The notes under the pieces are model-generated. The model was not told where the DNA came from. It saw only the letters and a list, made by a program, of their open reading frames with translations, and did not search any database. Both the position numbers and the translations under genes were made by a program. A DNA stretch of 64,000 nucleotides, from assembly GCF_007176755.1 (NCBI RefSeq), contig NZ_BJTV01000015.1, positions 62,001 to 126,000 of the forward strand. The letters are read 5' to 3'. Positions 61,118 to 64,000 of the stretch are shown here, piece by piece; positions within the stretch are counted from its first letter, which is position 1, and each line of letters begins with the position of its first letter. The DNA is from Streptomyces sp. 1-11 (GTDB lineage: Bacteria > Actinomycetota > Actinomycetes > Streptomycetales > Streptomycetaceae).

Positions 61118-61963
61118 TCACTTGCAGGCGATTCGGCTCTTCGTCCGCGGCCAGGCCTCCGTGCCGGTGGCGGTGCGGATGTAGGCGGTGTCCCGGGCGG
61201 GCGTCAGCCACAGCCGCAGTCCGCGGTAGTGGTACCCGGTGTCACGGGCCGTCTCCGGCAGCGACGCGTGCTCGCGGTACGGCGCCCGGAGGAGGCCGTC
61301 GCGGGCGAGCACGCCCTCGGGGTCGCGGGCGTAGGTGCGGCCGTCCAGGTCGAGGAAGCGGGCCGACTGCCAGTCGCAGTGCTCCGGTCCGGGCCGGCCG
61401 CTGAGCTTGCGCACGGGTACGCGCCCGCCGTCGCGGTCCGTCCACACCTCCACCCCCGCCGCCTCCGTGTAGCGGGCGGGGAGTTCGGCGGGATCGCAGG
61501 AGGCGTTGGTCTCCGGGCCCCAGCCCGGGCGGCCGGGCTGGTCCTTGGCCACCACCACGGCCACCTTGGTGCGCCCGTGGACGTCGAAGGAGTACAGCAC
61601 CCGGCCGGCCTCCGCGCGCTCCGCGCGGTAGCCGTGGCCGGGCAGCCCGGGTTCGAACAGCTCGAAGTAGAGCTTCAGCCCGTCCTCGGGCGTGTCACCG
61701 CCGTCGGCCCTGCTCCAGCCGTCGGGGCCGCCGCCGGCGTAGATCTCCCCGTCGCACTCCAGCGCCCGCCCGGCCGCCCCGGACGCCTCCCGCAGCGCGC
61801 GCGGGCCGGAACCGTCGGCGTCGCGGGTGGGCACGTGCAGCGGCCCGGCGTAGGGGGTGGCCGGGGGCGTGCCGCGGACCACCACCCGTACTCCGGTCCC
61901 GTCGTCGCACCCCACCGCCGTCACTGCCGCCAGCACCGCCACCGCCACGAGTCCCACGCGCAT
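61118..61963 (-). CDS. Putative lipoprotein of unknown function
   Basis: 281 residues. Lipobox AVGC with Cys19 directly after a short signal, so membrane-anchored outside. The mature part has no domain I can name; it holds several Asp/Gly/Arg-rich strands and four further cysteines (ECDGE, ASCDP, HCDWQ, IACK) that could pair. ATG 61963 has AAGGGG eight bases upstream and was preferred over a TTG two codons earlier. Between the DUF6223-like and GlxA-like genes without a clear operon partner. Confidence 0.7.
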   Translation of the reverse strand: MRVGLVAVAVLAAVTAVGCDDGTGVRVVVRGTPPATPYAGPLHVPTRDADGSGPRALREASGAAGRALECDGEIYAGGGPDGWSRADGGDTPEDGLKLYFELFEPGLPGHGYRAERAEAGRVLYSFDVHGRTKVAVVVAKDQPGRPGWGPETNASCDPAELPARYTEAAGVEVWTDRDGGRVPVRKLSGRPGPEHCDWQSARFLDLDGRTYARDPEGVLARDGLLRAPYREHASLPETARDTGYHYRGLRLWLTPARDTAYIRTATGTEAWPRTKSRIACK

Positions 61964-62026
61964 GCCCAAACCCCTTCTCCTGGCCGTCGTCCGCCGGTAC
62001 GTGGACGGGGGAAGGGCGCCGAACGT

Positions 62027-62983
62027 TCAGCGGGCCTTCTGGAAGGTCCGCCGGTAGGCCTGCGGGGAGACGCCGATCGAGGCGTGCAGGTGCTGGCGCA
62101 GCGAGGCGCCGGTGGCGAAGCCGACCTCGGCGGCGACCCGGTCCACCGGCAGGTCGCTGGACTCCAGCAGGTGCCGGGCGCGGACCACGCGCTGCTGGAT
62201 GAGCCACCGGCCGGGGCTGATTCCGACCTCGTCGTTGAACCGGCGGGCGAAGGTGCGCAGGCTCATCCGGGCGTGCTGGGCGAGGTCGGCCAGGGTCAGC
62301 GGCTCGGCCAGCCGCTCCAGAGCCCAGGCGCGGGTCCCGGCCGTGCCGGAGGAGCCGTCCTCGGGGACCGGCTGCTCGATGTACTGCGCCTGGCCGCCCT
62401 CCCGGAACGGGGGGACGACGCAGCAGCGGGCGACGAAGTTGGCCAGGGCGCTGCCGTGGTCGCTGCGCACGAGGTGCAGGCAGATGTCGACGCCGGCGGC
62501 GGCCCCGGCCGAGGTCAGGATGCGGCCGTCCTCGACGAACAGCACATCCGGGTCCAGCTCGACCCGCGGGTACCTGCGGCGGAACAGGTCGGCCACGTGC
62601 CAGTGGGTGGTGGCCCTGCGGCCGTCGAGGAACCCCGCCTCGGCCAGCACGAAGGCGGCGGTGCATATGGACACGATCCGGGCGTCGGGGCGGATCCGGG
62701 CGAGGGCGGCGGCGACGGCCTCCGGCAGCTCGGTGGGGAGGTACGCGGGGGGCACGGAGGTGACGACCACGGTGTCCGCCGTCTCCAGCAGTTCGGGGCC
62801 GTGCTCCACGCCGATGGTGAAGTCCGCGCTGCTGCGCACCGGCCGGCCGTCGACGCTGCAGGTCATCACCTCGTACCGGCCGCCCGCAGCGCCGAGGATC
62901 CGGCTGGGGATGCCCAGCTCGAAGGGGTAGACACCGTCGAGGGCCAGGACCGCCACGCGTTCCGGGCCGGCTGTCGCACGCAT
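62027..62983 (-). CDS. GlxA-family transcriptional regulator (DJ-1/PfpI plus AraC HTH)
   Basis: 318 residues. N-terminal DJ-1/PfpI-like domain (about 8-190; VSICTAAFVLAEAGFLDGRR with the nucleophile-elbow Cys, TTHW), then two AraC-type helix-turn-helix units (about 220-316; ADLAQHARMSLRTFARRF and VAAEVGFATGASLRQHL, followed by PQAYRRTF). DNA-binding regulator, usually sensing a small metabolite. ATG 62983 overlaps a perfect inverted repeat shared with the divergent oxidoreductase gene, which suggests it controls itself and that gene. Confidence 0.93.
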   Translation of the reverse strand: MRATAGPERVAVLALDGVYPFELGIPSRILGAAGGRYEVMTCSVDGRPVRSSADFTIGVEHGPELLETADTVVVTSVPPAYLPTELPEAVAAALARIRPDARIVSICTAAFVLAEAGFLDGRRATTHWHVADLFRRRYPRVELDPDVLFVEDGRILTSAGAAAGVDICLHLVRSDHGSALANFVARCCVVPPFREGGQAQYIEQPVPEDGSSGTAGTRAWALERLAEPLTLADLAQHARMSLRTFARRFNDEVGISPGRWLIQQRVVRARHLLESSDLPVDRVAAEVGFATGASLRQHLHASIGVSPQAYRRTFQKAR

Positions 62984-63017
62984 GGCACGATCCTATCGGA
63001 GGTTGGCCATCGTGCCA
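62983..63017. promoter_or_regulatory. Perfect inverted repeat TGGCACGAT-N17-ATCGTGCCA, probable operator
   Basis: 9-bp arms at 62983-62991 and 63009-63017 with a 17-base spacer, within the 71-base gap between two divergent starts. The left arm touches the regulator start codon. Spacing places the arms about 26 bases apart, on nearly the same helical face every 2.5 turns, fitting a dimeric regulator. Confidence 0.75.
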
Positions 63018-63054
63018 TTTCCCGGCCGGGCGCGGCCCGGCAGGCTGGGTGACC

Positions 63055-64000
63055 ATGAGCGATGTGAACAACACGATGCGGGCCATCGGCCAGGACGTCC
63101 TCGGCGGTCCCGAGGTGCTGAGGGAAGTACGGCTGGAGCGGCCCGCGCCGCGGCCGAACGAGGTACTGGTCCGGGTGCGGGCCGCCGGGGTGAACCCGAC
63201 CGACTGGAAGCACCGGGCGACCGGCGGGTTCCTGGGCGAGCCGCCGTTCGTCCTCGGCTGGGACGTCTCCGGGGAGGTGGCGGAGACGGGGATCGGGGTC
63301 GCCGCCTTCCGGCCCGGCGACGAGGTCTTCGGCATGCTGCCCTACCCGTTCGGCCACGGCTCGCACGCCGAGTACGTCACCGTCCCGGCCCGCGCCCTGA
63401 CGCACAAGCCGGCCTCGATCGACCACGTGCAGGCGGGCGCGCTGCCGCTGGTGTCGCTGACCGCCTGGCAGGCCCTGACCGAGCACGCCGACGTGCGGCC
63501 CGGCCAGCGGGTGCTGGTCCACGCGGCGGCCGGCGGGGTGGGGCACGTGGCCGTGCAGATCGCCAAGGCGCGCGGCGCGTACGTGATCGGCACCGCGAGT
63601 GCCGGGAAGCACGGCTTCCTGCGGGAGATCGGCGTCGACGAGGCGGTCGACTACCGGTCCACCGACTTCGCCGAGGCGGTGCGGGACATCGACGTCGTCC
63701 TGGACACCCTCGGCGGGGACACCTCCGTGCGGTCGCTGCGGGTGCTGCGGCCCGGCGGCGTCGTGGTGTCGATCCTGCCGGTCGGCTCGCCGGAGTTCTA
63801 CGAGGAGGCCGAGCGGCTCGGGGTGCGGGCGGTGCGGATGCTGGTGGACGCCGACCGGTCCGGGATGAACGCGGTGGCGGAACTGGTCGAGTCGGGCAGG
63901 CTGCGCGCCACCGTCGCGGGGACCTTCCCGCTGGCCGAGGCCGCCAAGGCGCACGAGCTGGGCGACACCGGCCGGACGACGGGCAAGCTGGTGCTGCTGG
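63055..64000 (+). CDS. NADP-dependent quinone-oxidoreductase-like (zinc-free MDR) enzyme, 3' end cut
   Basis: 315 residues visible; the end lies beyond the window, only a few residues short by family length (about 320). GroES-like N-terminus (about 10-115; VRAAGVNPTDWKHRA, VLGWDVSGEVAETG, FRPGDEVFGMLPYPFG) then Rossmann fold with VLVHAAAGGVGHVAVQIAKA. The zinc-binding residues of true alcohol dehydrogenases are missing. Probably reduces a quinone, enone or carbonyl with NADPH. ATG 63055 is divergent from the GlxA-like regulator, 37 bases beyond the right arm of the shared inverted repeat. Confidence 0.92.
   Translation, partial: MSDVNNTMRAIGQDVLGGPEVLREVRLERPAPRPNEVLVRVRAAGVNPTDWKHRATGGFLGEPPFVLGWDVSGEVAETGIGVAAFRPGDEVFGMLPYPFGHGSHAEYVTVPARALTHKPASIDHVQAGALPLVSLTAWQALTEHADVRPGQRVLVHAAAGGVGHVAVQIAKARGAYVIGTASAGKHGFLREIGVDEAVDYRSTDFAEAVRDIDVVLDTLGGDTSVRSLRVLRPGGVVVSILPVGSPEFYEEAERLGVRAVRMLVDADRSGMNAVAELVESGRLRATVAGTFPLAEAAKAHELGDTGRTTGKLVLL

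Overview
The window is very GC-rich, with strong third-position GC bias, GTG/TTG starts, rare TTA codons, a subtilisin-inhibitor gene, an S1 (streptogrisin-type) protease, CYP105-like P450 plus ferredoxin and many TAT/lipoprotein signals. Together these indicate a Streptomyces chromosome, probably an accessory or arm-like region. I see no tRNA, rRNA, CRISPR array, intact insertion sequence or phage gene.

Left part (1-16.3 kb): three minus-strand genes, P450 (11776-12984), a stand-alone penicillin-binding-protein-type thioesterase (10325-11677) and a large NRPS (start 9463, running off the left edge), form the edge of a nonribosomal cyclic-peptide cluster. The NRPS reads A-T / C-A-T-E / C-A-T(cut). 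The third A domain carries a valine-type pocket, and the second residue should be D. The P450 and thioesterase genes each carry one TTA codon near the 5' end, which points to bldA control. A 1.84 kb gene-free, repeat-bearing stretch separates this cluster from a secreted S1 protease (TTG start).

Centre-left (16.4-23.5 kb): after a hotdog thioesterase comes a compact export operon. It encodes a 71-residue double-glycine-leader peptide, a short HlyD-like adaptor, a C39-peptidase ABC exporter and an NHLM-type second ABC protein. No RiPP modification enzyme lies next to it. This is the best candidate here for an undescribed system. A strong hairpin sits between peptide and transporter genes.

Middle (23.5-46 kb): an SRPBCC protein; a wrecked flavodoxin-family pseudogene; a heme-oxygenase-like enzyme / methyltransferase / CDGSH operon; an SSI protease inhibitor; a lactate-oxidase-like enzyme; a Doc-like toxin with RHH antitoxin; a multicopper oxidase; a TAT-exported GH2 glycosidase; a regulatory trio (PAS-GAF-PP2C-ATPase phosphatase, ECF sigma factor, Ser/Thr kinase); a DUF4232-like lipoprotein; and an ArsB-like transporter with a universal stress protein. 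Two paralogues of a sigma-like / zinc-finger / membrane / ricin-lectin protein flank this part (28976-30739 and 44300-46150).

Right part (46.5-64 kb): mostly housekeeping or stress-type genes: aldo-keto reductase, GH114-like lipoprotein, flavoprotein, P450-ferredoxin pair, LysE exporter, deazaflavin-type nitroreductase, CDF transporter, glutathionyl-hydroquinone-reductase-like protein, VOC and PNPOx-like proteins, FG-GAP repeat protein, a two-component system, and a GlxA-like regulator divergent from a quinone-oxidoreductase-like gene across a perfect 9-bp inverted repeat. Convergent gene pairs are separated by long GC-rich perfect hairpins, listed as terminators.
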